The notes: generated by a model not told the origin, from the sequence alone. Shown: positions 11,392-23,189, counted from the stretch's first letter. The stretch: 64,000 nt of DNA from Tatumella citrea (GCF_002163585.1 NZ_CP015579.1:3348001-3412000); one strand, 5' to 3'. Numbers and translations: made by a program.

Positions 11392-12243
11392 TTAAGACTG
11401 TTTGGACATTGCTGCAACTTCAGCAGCAAAATCAGACTCAACTTTCTCGATACCTTCACCCACTTCGAAGCGGATAAAGTTAACTACATCAGCGCCTTTT
11501 TCTTTCAGCAGCTGACCAACAGTTTTAGAAGGATCCATAACGAACGGCTGACCGGTCAGAGAAACTTCACCGGTGAATTTGTTCATACGGCCTGAAACCA
11601 TTTTTTCTGCGATTTCGCGAGGCTTACCAGACTGCATCGCGATATCCAGCTGGATCTGGTGCTCACGAGCAACCACATCTGCAGGAACGTCTTCTGGTTT
11701 AACGTATTCAGGTTTGCTGGCAGCAATGTGCATAGCAACGTGCTTAACCAGTTCTTCGTCAGCGCCGGTTGCAGCAACCAGAACACCGATACGTGCGCCG
11801 TGCAGGTAAGAACCTACAACGTCACCTTCCAGCTGAGCAACACGACGGATATTGATGTTTTCACCAATTTTAGAAACCAGCGCAGTACGCTGTTCTTCAA
11901 ATTTAGCTTTCAGAGCATCGATATCAGTGATTTTCTCAGCAACTGCTGCAGCCAGAACTTCTTTACCAAATGCCAGGAAGCCAGCATCTTTAGCAACGAA
12001 GTCAGTTTCGCAGTTCAGTTCGATAATTACGCCAGTGTTACCTTCAACGTTAGTCAGGATCACACCTTCAGCAGCAACGCGACCAGATTTCTTCGCAGCT
12101 TTTGCCTGGCCAGACTTACGCATGTTGTCGATAGCCAGTTCGATGTCGCCGTTAGCTTCAACCAGCGCTTTTTTACATTCCATCATGCCAGCGCCAGTAC
12201 GCTCGCGCAGTTCTTTTACCAGAGCAGCGGTAATGTCAGCCAT
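11392..12243 (-). CDS. tsf: Tsf, elongation factor EF-Ts
   Basis: Nucleotide exchange factor that recycles EF-Tu-GDP. The 283 residues equal E. coli. The N-terminal UBA-like domain contains the conserved [16 protein letters not shown], and the core has [10 protein letters not shown], the EF-Tu-contacting segment. ATG start. It is co-transcribed with rpsB; the 194-base gap carries a hairpin (12371-12392) that probably lets only part of the transcripts continue. Confidence 0.98.
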   Translation of the reverse strand: MADITAALVKELRERTGAGMMECKKALVEANGDIELAIDNMRKSGQAKAAKKSGRVAAEGVILTNVEGNTGVIIELNCETDFVAKDAGFLAFGKEVLAAAVAEKITDIDALKAKFEEQRTALVSKIGENINIRRVAQLEGDVVGSYLHGARIGVLVAATGADEELVKHVAMHIAASKPEYVKPEDVPADVVAREHQIQLDIAMQSGKPREIAEKMVSGRMNKFTGEVSLTGQPFVMDPSKTVGQLLKEKGADVVNFIRFEVGEGIEKVESDFAAEVAAMSKQS

Positions 12244-12370
12244 TCTTAATGTCCTCGGTTAACTGTGGTCTGTTTGCTTTACCCGGAGATAGCAACAAAC
12301 AGCATCATTTCGCAGGAGATTTACTTCGCCCAGCGGAACGTATTCACGCTAAACGAATTTTAAATAATGA

Positions 12371-12392
12371 AAGGGGCCGGTTTCGGCCCCTT
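12371..12392 (-). terminator. rpsB-tsf intergenic hairpin
   Basis: AAGGGGCCG and CGGCCCCTT form a 9-bp stem with a 4-base loop. On the minus strand it is followed by TCATTATTT. Its position between rpsB and tsf suggests an attenuating terminator that sets the S2:EF-Ts ratio. Confidence 0.7.
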
Positions 12393-12437
12393 GCAGATCA
12401 CATCTGACGTTAAGGGCTCTTTACAGAGCAAACCTTA

Positions 12438-13370
<933 letters not shown>

Positions 13371-13376
13371 GCGCGT

Positions 13377-13406
13377 TTTATACCACAAATCCCCTACTCA
13401 CGGCAA
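13377..13406 (-). promoter_or_regulatory. Predicted rpsB promoter
   Basis: Minus strand: TTGCCG (13401-13406), 18-base spacer, TATAAA (13377-13382), then the GC-rich discriminator ACGCGCCG. Such a discriminator is typical of ppGpp/DksA-sensitive ribosomal promoters, which fits rpsB-tsf. Confidence 0.6.
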
Positions 13407-13560
13407 TATTTGTTACCAGGAATGGTTAAAATTCCTGCGGCTCTGTACAAGCCTTACGGACGGATTAACATTGGCAGTCGTTTGGCTGGCTGTTAACATA
13501 TCCGGTATCGTTGTTTTTGTTTTTTTGCCGGCTTTGGCTGGCTGCACCCGGACTGATTTG

Positions 13561-14355
13561 ATGGCTATTTCAATAAAGACTCCCGAAGATATCGAAAAAA
13601 TGCGCGTTGCCGGCCGCCTGGCGGCTGAAGTGCTGGAAATGATTGCAGAACATGTGAAACCAGGTATCTCTACCGGTGAACTGGATCGTATCTGTGATAA
13701 CTATATTACTCAACATCAGCAGGCGGTTTCAGCCTGCCTTGGCTATCACGGATACCCGAAATCTGTCTGTATTTCGATCAATGAAGTAGTTTGCCATGGT
13801 ATCCCCAGCGACGATCGCCTGCTCAAAGATGGCGATATCGTCAATATTGATGTGACCGTAATTAAAGATGGCTTTCATGGCGACACCTCAAAAATGTTTA
13901 TTGCCGGCACCCCGACTATTCTGGGTGAGCGGCTGTGTCGGGTGACTCAGGAGAGTCTTTACCTGGCGCTGAAAATGGTAAAACCAGGCATCCGTTTACG
14001 CACCCTGGGACGCGAAATTCAAAAGTTTGTTGAAGCTCAGGACTTCTCTGTTGTACGTGAATATTGCGGCCACGGTATTGGCAGAGGCTTCCATGAAGAA
14101 CCTCAGGTATTGCATTACGATGCAGATGACGGCGGAGTCGTGCTGCAACCGGGAATGGCTTTTACCATCGAACCAATGGTCAATGCAGGTGATTACCGGA
14201 TTCGCAGTATGAAAGACGGCTGGACGGTAAAAACCAAAGATCGAAGCTTGTCGGCACAATACGAACATACTATTGTGGTGACAGACAATGGCTGTGAGAT
14301 TTTAACCCTGCGTAAGGAAGAAACACTTCCGGCCATTCTGGTTAACGAGGGTTAA
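13561..14355 (+). CDS. map: Map, methionine aminopeptidase type I
   Basis: Removes N-terminal Met from nascent proteins. ATG at 13561 (MAISIKTPEDIEKMRVAGR) gives 264 residues, the E. coli length; the 30-residue upstream in-frame extension has no homology. All five metal ligands are present: Asp97, Asp108, His171, Glu204 and Glu235, with His79 in VVCHGIP. The gene is divergent from rpsB, as in E. coli. The ribosome binding site is poor. It ends in a strong terminator before glnD. Confidence 0.98.
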   Translation: MAISIKTPEDIEKMRVAGRLAAEVLEMIAEHVKPGISTGELDRICDNYITQHQQAVSACLGYHGYPKSVCISINEVVCHGIPSDDRLLKDGDIVNIDVTVIKDGFHGDTSKMFIAGTPTILGERLCRVTQESLYLALKMVKPGIRLRTLGREIQKFVEAQDFSVVREYCGHGIGRGFHEEPQVLHYDADDGGVVLQPGMAFTIEPMVNAGDYRIRSMKDGWTVKTKDRSLSAQYEHTIVVTDNGCEILTLRKEETLPAILVNEG

Positions 14356-14373
14356 ACCTGACAAATAATTCCC

Positions 14374-14398
14374 AAAGCCGGCTATTGCCGGCTTTTTT
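14374..14398 (+). terminator. map terminator
   Basis: AAAGCCGGC, TATT loop, GCCGGCTTTTTT: a perfect stem with a six-T run, 19 bases after the map stop codon. glnD begins 19 bases later and therefore needs its own promoter or read-through. Confidence 0.9.
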
Positions 14399-14416
14399 AT
14401 CCAATGAGTAGCGACG

Positions 14417-17071
14417 ATGAGTAGCCGCCTGCCGGAAATAATTGATAAAAAAAGTATTAACGCTCCGCTTCACTGGCCCGATGAAACCCTGAACCGCGAA
14501 ATGCTGAGATCCCTGCTGGATGAGTTCCAAAACCGGCTGGGAGAAGCTTTTGATGCAGGTCAGTCCGTCCACCAGCTTATTGACGCCAGAACCCAGTTTA
14601 TTGACCATCTGTTATGCAGACTTTGGCGCTTCTTTAAATTCGATGGAATTAAAGGCCTGGCCCTGGTTGCGGTCGGCGGTTACGGTCGAAAAGAACTGCA
14701 TCCGCTCTCTGATATCGATGTATTAATTCTTAGTCGCCAGCCGCTGGATGAGCAAAGTGCTCACAGGGCCAGCGAATTACTGACCCTGCTCTGGGATCTC
14801 AAGCTGGAAGTCGGGCACAGTGTCCGGACCCTGGAAGAGTGTTTACTGGAAGGGTTATCAGATCTCACTGTTGCCACAAATCTCATCGAATCGCGGATGC
14901 TTACCGGCGACGTTACGTTGTTTCTTGAATTGCAGAAAAATATTTTCAGTGAAGGTTTTTGGCCTTCGTCTGAATTTTATGCCGCCAAAATTGAAGAACA
15001 AAAGGAACGCCACCAGCGTTATCACGGTACCAGCTATAACCTTGAGCCGGATATTAAGAGCAGCCCCGGGGGACTGCGGGACATTCATATGTTGCTGTGG
15101 GTAGCGCGCCGTCATTTTGGTGCTACCTCACTGGCTGAGATGGTTGATTTTGGTTTCCTGACCCGTGACGAACGGGATGAACTGAATCAGTGCCAGGACT
15201 TTCTGTGGAGAATTCGTTTTGCTCTGCACCTGACTCTGATCCGATATGACAACCGGTTATCGTTTGACAGACAGTTGGCGGTAGCACAACGGCTGAATTA
15301 TCAGGGCGAAGGAAACGAACCGGTCGAACGGATGATGAAAGATTTTTATCGCGTCACCCGGGACATCGGAGAACTCAACGAAATGTTGCTGCAGTTGTTT
15401 GATGAAGCCATTCTGGCGCTGCCCGCTACAGATAAGCCACAACCGCTGGATGATGAGTTTCAACTACGTGGCTCACTGATAGATCTCAGGGACGACAAGT
15501 TATTTATCCGTCAGCCGGAATCCATCATTCGCATGTTTAATGTGATTGTACGGAATAAAACCATTGACGGTATTTATTCTGCGACACTGCGACAGCTGCG
15601 TTATGCCCTGCGAGCCCTGGATTATCCGCTGTGTGAAATCCCCGAAGCGCGGTTACTGTTTATGGATATCCTGCGTCATCCTGGCGCGGTCAGCCGTGCC
15701 CTGGTGCCAATGCATCACCACAGCGTTTTATCCGCCTACCTGCCTCAATGGAACAAAATTGTCGGGCAGATGCAGTTTGACCTGTTTCACGCTTATACCG
15801 TCGATGAACATACCATCCGCGTATTACAAAAGCTGGAAAGCTTTGGCAACGAAAAATCCCGGGAAAAACATCCGCTGTGTGTCGAAATCTGGCAACGGCT
15901 GATCCATCCGGAAATTTTGCTGATAGCAGCACTGTTCCACGATATTGCCAAAGGCCGCGGGGGAGATCACTCTACTCTGGGAGCTGAAGATGTCATGGAA
16001 TTTGCCCGGCTGCACGCACTGCCTTCACGGGATGCTCAGTTAGTCGCCTGGCTGGTCAGACACCATTTGCTGATGTCAGTGACGGCACAACGCCGGGATA
16101 TTCAGGACCAGAGTGTTATCCAGCAATTTGCCGAAGTTATGCAGAACGAGAAGCAGCTGCGACTGTTGATCTGTTTAACCGTTGCTGATATTTGCGCAAC
16201 CAATGAAAGCTTATGGAACAGCTGGAAACAGAGTCTGTTACGTGAACTCTATTTTGGCACCGAAAAACAGTTGCGCCGGGGAATGGACAGCAACCCCGAT
16301 CTGCGCGAGCGGGTTCGCCACAACCGCCTGCAGGCTCTCGCGTTACTGCGGATGGACAATATTGATGAAACCCGTCTGCATAAGATCTGGAACCGTTGCA
16401 GAGCCGATTACTTCCTGCGCCACAGTGCCAGTCAGTTGGCCTGGCATGCGCGTAATCTGTTGCAGCATTCGCTTTCAAAACCACTGGTGCTGATAAGTCC
16501 TCAGGCATCCAGGGGGGGGACCGAGATTTTTATCTGGAGTCCTGACCGCCCTTACCTGTTTGCCACCGTCGCCGGGGAGCTGGATCGACGTAATCTGAGT
16601 GTCCACGACGCACAGATTTTCACCAACCGTGACGGCATGGCGATGGACACATTTATTGTCCTGGAGCCCGATGGCCGGCCACTGGCTGCTGACCGTCATG
16701 AAGCGATTATTCATGGCCTGACGCAGGCGTTATCACAGCCAGAGTGGGTACCACCAAGGCCACGGCGGCTGTCACCCCGCCTGCGTCATTTTAACGTTGA
16801 TACCGAAATTCGTTATCTGCCTGCTCATACCAATCACCGGACATATCTGGAGTTAGTTGCCTTAGATCACCCGGGATTGTTAGCACAGATCGGTGCTGTT
16901 CTTGCTGAGGCAGGAATTTCATTGCATGGTGCCCGAATCAGTACCATCGGTGAACGGGTTGAAGACTTATTCATTCTGGCAGACAGCGAAAGACGAGCGT
17001 TAGACGATAAAATGCGTGATAGTTTACGACAACGGTTGACAGAGGCACTGAATCCAAACGATAAAGGGTAA
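14417..17071 (+). CDS. glnD: GlnD, bifunctional PII uridylyltransferase / uridylyl-removing enzyme
   Basis: Primary nitrogen sensor: uridylylates PII (GlnB/GlnK) when glutamine is low and removes UMP when it is high. It has 884 residues (890 in E. coli). The nucleotidyltransferase motif GGYGR (87-91) is followed by DID (99-101). The HD hydrolase motif [13 protein letters not shown] has His508 and Asp509. Two C-terminal ACT domains (from [14 protein letters not shown] and [13 protein letters not shown]) bind glutamine. The N-terminal 40 residues are the least conserved part. All active-site residues are intact. Confidence 0.98.
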   Translation: MSSRLPEIIDKKSINAPLHWPDETLNREMLRSLLDEFQNRLGEAFDAGQSVHQLIDARTQFIDHLLCRLWRFFKFDGIKGLALVAVGGYGRKELHPLSDIDVLILSRQPLDEQSAHRASELLTLLWDLKLEVGHSVRTLEECLLEGLSDLTVATNLIESRMLTGDVTLFLELQKNIFSEGFWPSSEFYAAKIEEQKERHQRYHGTSYNLEPDIKSSPGGLRDIHMLLWVARRHFGATSLAEMVDFGFLTRDERDELNQCQDFLWRIRFALHLTLIRYDNRLSFDRQLAVAQRLNYQGEGNEPVERMMKDFYRVTRDIGELNEMLLQLFDEAILALPATDKPQPLDDEFQLRGSLIDLRDDKLFIRQPESIIRMFNVIVRNKTIDGIYSATLRQLRYALRALDYPLCEIPEARLLFMDILRHPGAVSRALVPMHHHSVLSAYLPQWNKIVGQMQFDLFHAYTVDEHTIRVLQKLESFGNEKSREKHPLCVEIWQRLIHPEILLIAALFHDIAKGRGGDHSTLGAEDVMEFARLHALPSRDAQLVAWLVRHHLLMSVTAQRRDIQDQSVIQQFAEVMQNEKQLRLLICLTVADICATNESLWNSWKQSLLRELYFGTEKQLRRGMDSNPDLRERVRHNRLQALALLRMDNIDETRLHKIWNRCRADYFLRHSASQLAWHARNLLQHSLSKPLVLISPQASRGGTEIFIWSPDRPYLFATVAGELDRRNLSVHDAQIFTNRDGMAMDTFIVLEPDGRPLAADRHEAIIHGLTQALSQPEWVPPRPRRLSPRLRHFNVDTEIRYLPAHTNHRTYLELVALDHPGLLAQIGAVLAEAGISLHGARISTIGERVEDLFILADSERRALDDKMRDSLRQRLTEALNPNDKG

Positions 17072-17117
17072 TTACCCTCCGGCCAGCGATATTCGCTCCG
17101 GGATTCACTTTTACTTT

Positions 17118-17137
17118 GGGGAGTTATCCAACTCCCC
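17118..17137 (+). other. Hairpin between glnD and dapD
   Basis: GGGGAGTT-ATCC-AACTCCCC is an 8-bp perfect stem. A run of six T begins 11 bases later, which is too far for a classic terminator, but it may still stop glnD transcription. Confidence 0.4.
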
Positions 17138-17181
17138 GGTTGTCAGATTTTTTACCAAACCATTGATGCAGGAAACAGACA

Positions 17182-18006
17182 ATGCAAGAGTTACAAACAA
17201 TTATTGAAGCCGCATTCGAACGCCGTGCCGATATCACCCCGGACAATGTAGATGCACAAACCCGTGATGCGATTACTCAGGTTGTACAATTAATTGACCG
17301 CGGTGAAGTGCGTGTTGCCGAGAAGATTGACGGTGAATGGATCACTCATCAATGGCTGAAAAAAGCAGTATTGTTATCCTTCCGTATCCATGACAACCAG
17401 GTCATGGAAGGTTCAGAAACCCGTTTCTACGACAAAGTTCCGATGAAATTTGCCGGATACGACGAAGCTCGTTTCAAAAAAGAAGGTTTCCGCGTAGTCC
17501 CTCCGGCTGCCGTTCGCCAGGGTGCCTTTATTGCCCGTAATACCGTTCTGATGCCTTCTTATGTCAATATTGGTGCCTATGTAGATGAAGGTACTATGGT
17601 TGATACCTGGGCGACAGTGGGTTCCTGTGCACAGATCGGTAAAAACGTCCACCTGTCAGGTGGTGTTGGCATCGGTGGTGTACTTGAGCCATTACAGGCA
17701 AACCCAACCATTATTGAAGATAACTGTTTTATCGGTGCCCGTTCAGAAATCGTTGAAGGTGTCATCGTTGAAGAAGGTTCTGTGATTTCAATGGGTGTAT
17801 ATATCGGTCAGAGCACCAAAATCTATGACCGTGAAACCGGCGAAGTTCATTACGGTCGTGTGCCTGCAGGTTCAGTAGTAGTTTCCGGTAACCTGCCGTC
17901 TAAAGATGGCAGCTACAGCCTGTATTGCGCAGTGATTGTTAAAAAAGTTGATGCCAAAACCCGCGGTAAAGTTGGAATCAACGAACTGCTGCGTTCTATC
18001 GACTAA
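17182..18006 (+). CDS. dapD: DapD, tetrahydrodipicolinate N-succinyltransferase
   Basis: Succinylates tetrahydrodipicolinate in the succinylase branch of lysine and meso-diaminopimelate synthesis. The 274 residues equal E. coli. An N-terminal helical domain is followed by a left-handed beta-helix with hexapeptide repeats ([38 protein letters not shown]). It lies downstream of glnD on the same strand, as in E. coli. Its codons are clearly highly biased compared with glnD. Confidence 0.98.
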   Translation: MQELQTIIEAAFERRADITPDNVDAQTRDAITQVVQLIDRGEVRVAEKIDGEWITHQWLKKAVLLSFRIHDNQVMEGSETRFYDKVPMKFAGYDEARFKKEGFRVVPPAAVRQGAFIARNTVLMPSYVNIGAYVDEGTMVDTWATVGSCAQIGKNVHLSGGVGIGGVLEPLQANPTIIEDNCFIGARSEIVEGVIVEEGSVISMGVYIGQSTKIYDRETGEVHYGRVPAGSVVVSGNLPSKDGSYSLYCAVIVKKVDAKTRGKVGINELLRSID

Positions 18007-18208
18007 TTCAGTACTTTCCGCCAATACGGCGGATGCAGTCCTGAATCTGCTGCCTGTGGTTACGAATACCTGACCGCGGGCAGTGAATTTTCTGCACTGG
18101 CCCTTCAAGCCTGCAGCCTGGTGTGATGACTTTGCGGCCCGTGAGCACTGTTCCTGAACAATTGCCACGGTTCATTCTGAATGTTGTTCTCTGAAAAGGT
18201 AATTTTCC

Positions 18209-18595
18209 ATGTACGATAACTTAAAAAGCTTAGGTATTACCCATCCTGAAGAAGTTGACCGTTACAGCCTGCGCCAGGAAGCCAATAACGATATTCTGAA
18301 AATTTATTTCCGTAAGGATAAAGGCGAATTTTTTGCTAAAAGCGTGAAGTTTAAATATCCACGCCAGCGTAAGACGGTCGTCTCTGATCAATCCGGACAA
18401 GGCTTTAAAGAAGTTCAGGAAATCAGCCCAAATCTGCGTTACGTCATAGATGAACTGGATCAGCTGTGCCAGCAGGAACAAGCCGAAGTCGATCTGAAAA
18501 TTAAGATCCTTGATGATCTTCGTCACCTTGAACTGGTGGTATCGAATAAGATTTCTGAAATTGAAGCCGATCTGGAAAAACTGACTAACCGCTGA
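18209..18595 (+). CDS. yaeH: YaeH, UPF0325 family protein
   Basis: Small cytoplasmic protein of unknown function with 128 residues, matching E. coli YaeH along its length ([20 protein letters not shown], then [13 protein letters not shown]). It is charged, and the C-terminal 45 residues are predicted helical ([20 protein letters not shown]). It has no signal peptide and no recognised catalytic motif. GGTAATTTTCC lies before the ATG. The 202-base gap from dapD contains two short hairpins (18017-18033 is TCCGCC/GGCGGA) and no other gene. Confidence 0.95.
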   Translation: MYDNLKSLGITHPEEVDRYSLRQEANNDILKIYFRKDKGEFFAKSVKFKYPRQRKTVVSDQSGQGFKEVQEISPNLRYVIDELDQLCQQEQAEVDLKIKILDDLRHLELVVSNKISEIEADLEKLTNR

Positions 18596-18624
18596 TTTTC
18601 TGCGTGCAGACTGTTCAGGCAAAT

Positions 18625-18655
18625 AAAAAGCCGGTCAATACTGACCGGCTTTTTT
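18625..18655. terminator. Bidirectional terminator between yaeH and degP
   Basis: AAAAAGCCGGTCA and TGACCGGCTTTTTT flank a 4-base loop. T-runs exist on both strands, and the convergent genes yaeH and degP end on either side. Confidence 0.92.
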
Positions 18656-18672
18656 ACAACTGCTGCCTGAGA

Positions 18673-20103
18673 TTACTCAGCCAGCAGATACAGGTTGCTG
18701 TCACCACGTTTAATGTTCAGTGCCAACACTGTAGGTTTGCTGTCCAGAACTTTGCGCAGCTCACCAAGGTTAGTAATTGCCTGCTGGTTAACACCCAGAA
18801 TTACGTCATCTTTTTTCAGGCCTATCGCAGCGGCACGGCTGCCAGCTTTAACACTGTCAACTTTTACCCCTTTCTGACCCGCAGAATCGAAGTTGCTGAG
18901 TTCCGCACCCTCAATGCCGGTATAGATAGTTGCAGACTGGACTTTTGCCTGAGTACTCTGCTGCAGTTCTACATTCACTGTCAGTGGTTTGCCGTCACGC
19001 AGTAAGCCCAGCTCAAGTTTGGTACCCACTGGCAGAGAGCCTACATCAGCACGCAACTGAGCGAAGCTGTTCAGCTGTTTGTTATTCAGAGAGACAATGA
19101 CATCCCCGGCTTTAATACCCGCTTTTTCTGCTGAACTGTTTGGCAGTACCTGGCTGACGAAAGCACCACGCTGGGCATCAACTTTCATTGCCTGAGCAAG
19201 TTCAGAATTCAGCTCGGTACCCATAATCCCCAGTTCGCCACGTTTCACCTGGCCGTATTCAATCATCTGGGCAGTCAGGTTTTTCACCATATTACTTGGG
19301 ATAGCAAAACCGATACCGATGTTGCCACCATCCGGTGCCAGAATCGCGGTATTAATTCCGATCAGTTCACCATTCAGATTAACCAGCGCACCGCCAGAGT
19401 TACCACGGTTGATCGCTGCATCGGTCTGAATAAAGTTTTCATAGTTTTCGACGTTCAGTCCGCTACGTCCCAGGGCTGAAACAATCCCGGAAGTCACTGT
19501 TTCGCCCAGTCCGTACGGGTTACCGATCGCTACGGTGTAATCACCGACCTGCAGGTTATCAGAGTCAGCAATTTTAATTGCGGTCAGGTTTTTAGCATCT
19601 TTCAGCTGAATCAATGCAATATCTGACTGAGGATCTTTACCGATGACTTTTGCATCAAAACGGCGACCATCGCTGAGCTGCACCTGAATAGTTGAGGCAT
19701 TTTCAACCACATGGTTGTTAGTAACCACGTAGCCTTTCTCGGCATTAATCACAACACCTGAACCTAAAGCACGGAATTTTTCCTGCTGAGGAGCCCCGCC
19801 ATTACCGCCGCCCGGAGCCTGGCAAATCGGGGAAGACTGGAACGGTGAACCGTCCTGACAGAAAGGTGACATATCACCGAAGAACTGCTGGAATTGCTGG
19901 CCGCCCTGAGCGGCTTTCACCGGCGCTGTTCCTTCAACACTGATACTGACAACTGAGGGCATGACTTTTTGCAACATAGGAGCCAGACTCGGTAATTGCT
20001 GACTTGATGAAGATGCAGTTTCCGCCGCAGAAGCAGTCAAAGGCGCAAATGCCAATCCCAGGCTTAATGCGAGTGCACTTAATGCTAAAGTGGTTTTTTT
20101 CAT
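18673..20103 (-). CDS. degP: DegP (HtrA), periplasmic serine protease/chaperone
   Basis: Degrades or refolds damaged envelope proteins in the periplasm. It has 476 residues. The Sec signal peptide is cleaved after LTASA (residue 26). The catalytic triad in precursor numbering is His131 (TNNHVVENA), Asp161 (QSDIALIQL) and Ser236 (GNSGGALVN). The regulatory LA loop has a Cys pair (PFCQDG and SPICQ). Two PDZ domains follow (about 280-370 and 390-476). A sigma-E-like promoter lies upstream (20157-20183). It is separated from dgt by 131 bases. Confidence 0.98.
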   Translation of the reverse strand: MKKTTLALSALALSLGLAFAPLTASAAETASSSSQQLPSLAPMLQKVMPSVVSISVEGTAPVKAAQGGQQFQQFFGDMSPFCQDGSPFQSSPICQAPGGGNGGAPQQEKFRALGSGVVINAEKGYVVTNNHVVENASTIQVQLSDGRRFDAKVIGKDPQSDIALIQLKDAKNLTAIKIADSDNLQVGDYTVAIGNPYGLGETVTSGIVSALGRSGLNVENYENFIQTDAAINRGNSGGALVNLNGELIGINTAILAPDGGNIGIGFAIPSNMVKNLTAQMIEYGQVKRGELGIMGTELNSELAQAMKVDAQRGAFVSQVLPNSSAEKAGIKAGDVIVSLNNKQLNSFAQLRADVGSLPVGTKLELGLLRDGKPLTVNVELQQSTQAKVQSATIYTGIEGAELSNFDSAGQKGVKVDSVKAGSRAAAIGLKKDDVILGVNQQAITNLGELRKVLDSKPTVLALNIKRGDSNLYLLAE

Positions 20104-20156
20104 TTTCCGGCTCTCTGTAGTATTTGCTATTTGGACCCATTGCTGTGGTCAATTGA

Positions 20157-20183
20157 TGAGAGTTATTATTTACCCGTTAGTTC
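20157..20183 (-). promoter_or_regulatory. Possible sigma-E promoter of degP
   Basis: Minus strand: GAACTA (20178-20183), exactly 16 bases, TCTCA (20157-20161). The known sigma-E consensus is GAACTT with 16-17 bases to TCTGA, and degP is a known sigma-E gene in E. coli. The two half-sites match 5 of 6 and 4 of 5. Confidence 0.5.
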
Positions 20184-20234
20184 ACATCAAAGCTTTTGTT
20201 AAAAGTAAAAAATTATTCCCGCGCTTTACAAAAG

Positions 20235-21722
20235 TCAGACAAAATCGACGGCCATCAGACGGCGATATTCATCCCACGCATATAAGTCGGTCATACCACT
20301 GATATAATCCTGCACCAGCCGCAACCGGTAATAGCGTTCGCGCAGTGGCCATTCAGCATCGCTGGCCGGGTCCAGTTGCCTGACATGATTCTGGTAAGCT
20401 TTACGATGTTTATCAGATAAACGGTGAAACAGACGGGTTTCGATGGGATGTCCGGCTAACTCGTCAGTTTCCATTAGCCGGGAAAAATCGTTGGCACTCA
20501 ACAACATCATTGACTTGTAAGCATCTAACAATCCCCGAATGACCCGGTAACCTTGCAGTTCCAGTTGTTCCACCTCCGTGTGATTAAACACATGTTTTCG
20601 GGCAACCTGTTTAAAAACAGCCAGTAAGCGCTCCTCATCACCACCGTCTTCCAGTAATGCATGATTAAAGTCGCCACGGAATATAGCCGGCAGATTATCC
20701 AGAAAACGACGGACGGCAAAAGATACCAACGTACGCTGGACATTCACCCGCAGTGACATAAAGAACTGATCGCTCTGGCTGCGACGTTTTCCTGAACCGG
20801 CTTCCTGCCAGGCATCAGTTACAGTTCGCTGGAAAATATCATTTGGCTGTACATCCCCCCAGGCATCGCATAAATAGTGATACAGCTTATCTACATCAAA
20901 AATCGCTTTTTCAACGGCATCATCTAAATCGGCAATACAGTAAGAAATATCATCAGCGGCTTCCATGATGTAAGTCAGTGGAAAACGGTGAAATTCCTGC
21001 ATACCGGTAGCTGCACATAAATCAGCAACATAGCTCTGTTCGGATAAATAGAAACCCGGCTTTTTCATCAACACCGAAAAATTCTGCGGTTTTTCACCCT
21101 GCCACCAGGCGGGAGCTGTGTACTTCAGGATGCAGGCCACCTGAGAATAGCTCAGATTCAACTGCAGAATAGTATGTACCAGCCGGATAGCCTGAGCATT
21201 GCCCTCAAAATGCGACAAGTCCTGGCGTATAACATTCTGTAATTCACTCAAATTATCGGGAACCTCTGGTTCACAAGGCATGGTGAGTGACAAAATTTCC
21301 GGCAAATGCTCGCGGAACCAGTCATTAATCGCGGCTTCGCCAAAATGTCCAAACGGAGGATTGCCAACATCATGCAGCAGGCAGGCCATTTCGACCAGAC
21401 TCTCAAAACCACGTTCAAACTCTTCTAATCCGAAAGCCTCTAAGCCACCGGGCTGCTTTTTAAGCCGTTGCAGGATTTCTCTGGCGATATAACGCCCCGT
21501 TTGTTGTACTTCCAGGGAATGCGTCAAACGCGAACGCACTGCGGCATTTCGCTCTAGCGGGAACACCTGAGTCTTTTGCTGAAGACGGCGAATAGCCGCA
21601 GAATGGATAATTCTGCCGCGGTCACTTTCAAAATAGCGGGTGATCTGCTCTTCGCCCTGAGGCGGCTTGCCCGAAGGATAAGGACGGCTGACACTGATTC
21701 TGCGCTTAAAGTTAATCTCCAT
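20235..21722 (-). CDS. dgt: Dgt, dGTP triphosphohydrolase
   Basis: HD-domain enzyme hydrolysing dGTP to deoxyguanosine and triphosphate. ATG at 21722 ([10 protein letters not shown]) is chosen because GGAG lies 5 bases before it; the longer frame would start from TTG. It has 495 residues (505 in E. coli). Metal ligands are His68 ([10 protein letters not shown]) and His117-Asp118 ([15 protein letters not shown]). The C-terminus [21 protein letters not shown] is nearly identical to E. coli, while a middle segment after FREHLPEI is shorter. Confidence 0.97.
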   Translation of the reverse strand: MEINFKRRISVSRPYPSGKPPQGEEQITRYFESDRGRIIHSAAIRRLQQKTQVFPLERNAAVRSRLTHSLEVQQTGRYIAREILQRLKKQPGGLEAFGLEEFERGFESLVEMACLLHDVGNPPFGHFGEAAINDWFREHLPEILSLTMPCEPEVPDNLSELQNVIRQDLSHFEGNAQAIRLVHTILQLNLSYSQVACILKYTAPAWWQGEKPQNFSVLMKKPGFYLSEQSYVADLCAATGMQEFHRFPLTYIMEAADDISYCIADLDDAVEKAIFDVDKLYHYLCDAWGDVQPNDIFQRTVTDAWQEAGSGKRRSQSDQFFMSLRVNVQRTLVSFAVRRFLDNLPAIFRGDFNHALLEDGGDEERLLAVFKQVARKHVFNHTEVEQLELQGYRVIRGLLDAYKSMMLLSANDFSRLMETDELAGHPIETRLFHRLSDKHRKAYQNHVRQLDPASDAEWPLRERYYRLRLVQDYISGMTDLYAWDEYRRLMAVDFV

Positions 21723-21818
21723 TTCAGCTCCGCTACGATTCAATAATAAATACCTGCCCTCTCATGGTAGACTATGCCATGCCTGAAGATTAATTCTATA
21801 ACATTGGTGAGATACGCT

Positions 21819-22520
21819 ATGAAAGCAGGAATAATTGGTGCAATGGAGCAGGAAGTCACTCTGTTGCGTGAGAAGATTGAAGGTCTTAAAACTCTCTTCA
21901 TCGCCGGGTGCGAAATTTATACCGGAACTCTGAACGGTACTGAAGTGGCCCTGCTGAAATCCGGAATCGGTAAAACTTCTGCCGCGCTGGGCACCACGTT
22001 ATTACTGCACATCTGCCAGCCTGATATCGTGATCAATACCGGTTCTGCCGGCGGACTCGCATCGTCACTGAAAGTGGGTGATATCGTGGTTTCTGAAGAG
22101 GTACGTTACCATGATGCTGACGTTACCGCTTTTGGTTATGCCCCTGGTCAGATGGCCGGTTGTCCGGAAAGTTTTGTTTCTGACGAGAAACTGATTAGCG
22201 CAGCAGAACAGAGCATTAAGGCCTTAAATCTGCATGCGGTTCGTGGTTTAATCGTAAGCGGTGATGCTTTTATCAATGGCGCAGCTCCGCTGGCGCGTAT
22301 CCGTGAAACCTTCCCTGCTGCCATTGCAGTTGAAATGGAAGCTACTGCGATTGGACACGTCTGTCACCGTTTTAACGTGCCTTTCGTGGTGGTTCGCGCT
22401 ATCTCTGACGTTGCTGATCAGGAATCGCATCTCAGCTTTGAAGAGTTCCTCGACGTTGCAGCAAAACAATCCTCTCTGATGGTAGAGGATCTGGTGGCCC
22501 GCCTTTCTGCCAGCCACTGA
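21819..22520 (+). CDS. mtnN: MtnN (Pfs), MTA/SAH nucleosidase
   Basis: Cleaves methylthioadenosine and S-adenosylhomocysteine, recycling by-products of methylation and of spermidine synthesis (SpeE, in this window) and feeding AI-2 production. ATG at 21819 ([13 protein letters not shown]) gives 233 residues and has GGTGAG upstream; a 15-residue in-frame extension is rejected. Active-site residues Glu12, Glu174 and Asp197 are all present. In E. coli btuF and yadS follow; here the next gene is erpA on the other strand after 321 bases. Confidence 0.97.
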   Translation: MKAGIIGAMEQEVTLLREKIEGLKTLFIAGCEIYTGTLNGTEVALLKSGIGKTSAALGTTLLLHICQPDIVINTGSAGGLASSLKVGDIVVSEEVRYHDADVTAFGYAPGQMAGCPESFVSDEKLISAAEQSIKALNLHAVRGLIVSGDAFINGAAPLARIRETFPAAIAVEMEATAIGHVCHRFNVPFVVVRAISDVADQESHLSFEEFLDVAAKQSSLMVEDLVARLSASH

Positions 22521-22841
22521 TTTATTTAAGCTTTTTCTGGCAGTCTCCGTATGGGGACTGTCAGTATTCCCGCGAAAGTTACCTGTCTGTTCTCAAAAAT
22601 GTTTCAGAAAATCCCCGATTGATTGCGCCATAACCACACGCACCTTTAACTTTACAAAAAAAAACGAACGGCTGAATCAGGCTGACAACGTGCCCGTCAG
22701 ATCTTCAGATTATTTGCACAATAATTAATCAGTCATCTGGCATTTCAGACAGTCTGTTCAGATAAAATGGGTATCAGTGAAAAGAACGTTGAGGGGGGGA
22801 GAGAGAATCAGCATCTTCCGGATGAAAGATGCTGATTAAAA
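22521..22841. other. Gene-free gap between mtnN and erpA
   Basis: No credible ORF. It holds a 12-bp stem with two wobble pairs just after mtnN (22537-22564, CTGGCAGTCTCC against GGGGACTGTCAG, no T-run after it), an AT-rich middle part, and the erpA terminator at its right end. btuF and yadS occupy this place in E. coli; no recognisable remnant of either was seen. Confidence 0.6.
22806..22837 (-). terminator. erpA terminator
   Basis: AATCAGCATCTT and AAGATGCTGATT make a 12-bp perfect stem with an 8-base loop, 4 bases after the erpA stop. On the minus strand it is followed by CTCTCTCCCC, so the U-tract is poor. Confidence 0.6.
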
Positions 22842-23189
22842 TCAGATACTGAATGAAGAACCGCAACCACAGGTGGTTTTAGCGTTAGGGTTAGTCACAA
22901 TAAACCTTGACCCTTCCAGGCCCTCGGTATAATCAACCGAACCACCTACCAGGTATTGCAGGCTCATCGGGTCGACTACCAGTGATACACCCTGCTTCTC
23001 GATGGTCATATCACCATCATTTACCTTATCATCAAAGGTAAAACCATACTGGAATCCACTGCACCCACCCCCGGTGATATACACCCGCAATTTCAGCTCA
23101 GGGTTATCTTCGTCAGCGATCAGGAATTTTACTTTGTTGGCCGCAGCTTCAGTGAACTGTAACGGCAGTGCTGCAATATCATCGCTCAT
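22842..23189 (-). CDS. erpA: ErpA, A-type iron-sulfur carrier
   Basis: Delivers Fe-S clusters to apoproteins such as IspG/IspH of the isoprenoid pathway. The 115 residues are nearly identical to E. coli ErpA. The three cluster Cys are Cys43 ([11 protein letters not shown]), Cys107 and Cys109 ([10 protein letters not shown]). ATG start. It is followed by a long hairpin. The neighbour upstream on the same strand is clcA, 72 bases away, as in E. coli. Confidence 0.98.
   Translation of the reverse strand: MSDDIAALPLQFTEAAANKVKFLIADEDNPELKLRVYITGGGCSGFQYGFTFDDKVNDGDMTIEKQGVSLVVDPMSLQYLVGGSVDYTEGLEGSRFIVTNPNAKTTCGCGSSFSI

Noticed and set aside
11659..12249. 196-codon plus-strand frame opposite tsf
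   Set aside because: Shadow of a highly expressed gene with strong codon bias, which leaves the opposite strand free of stops.
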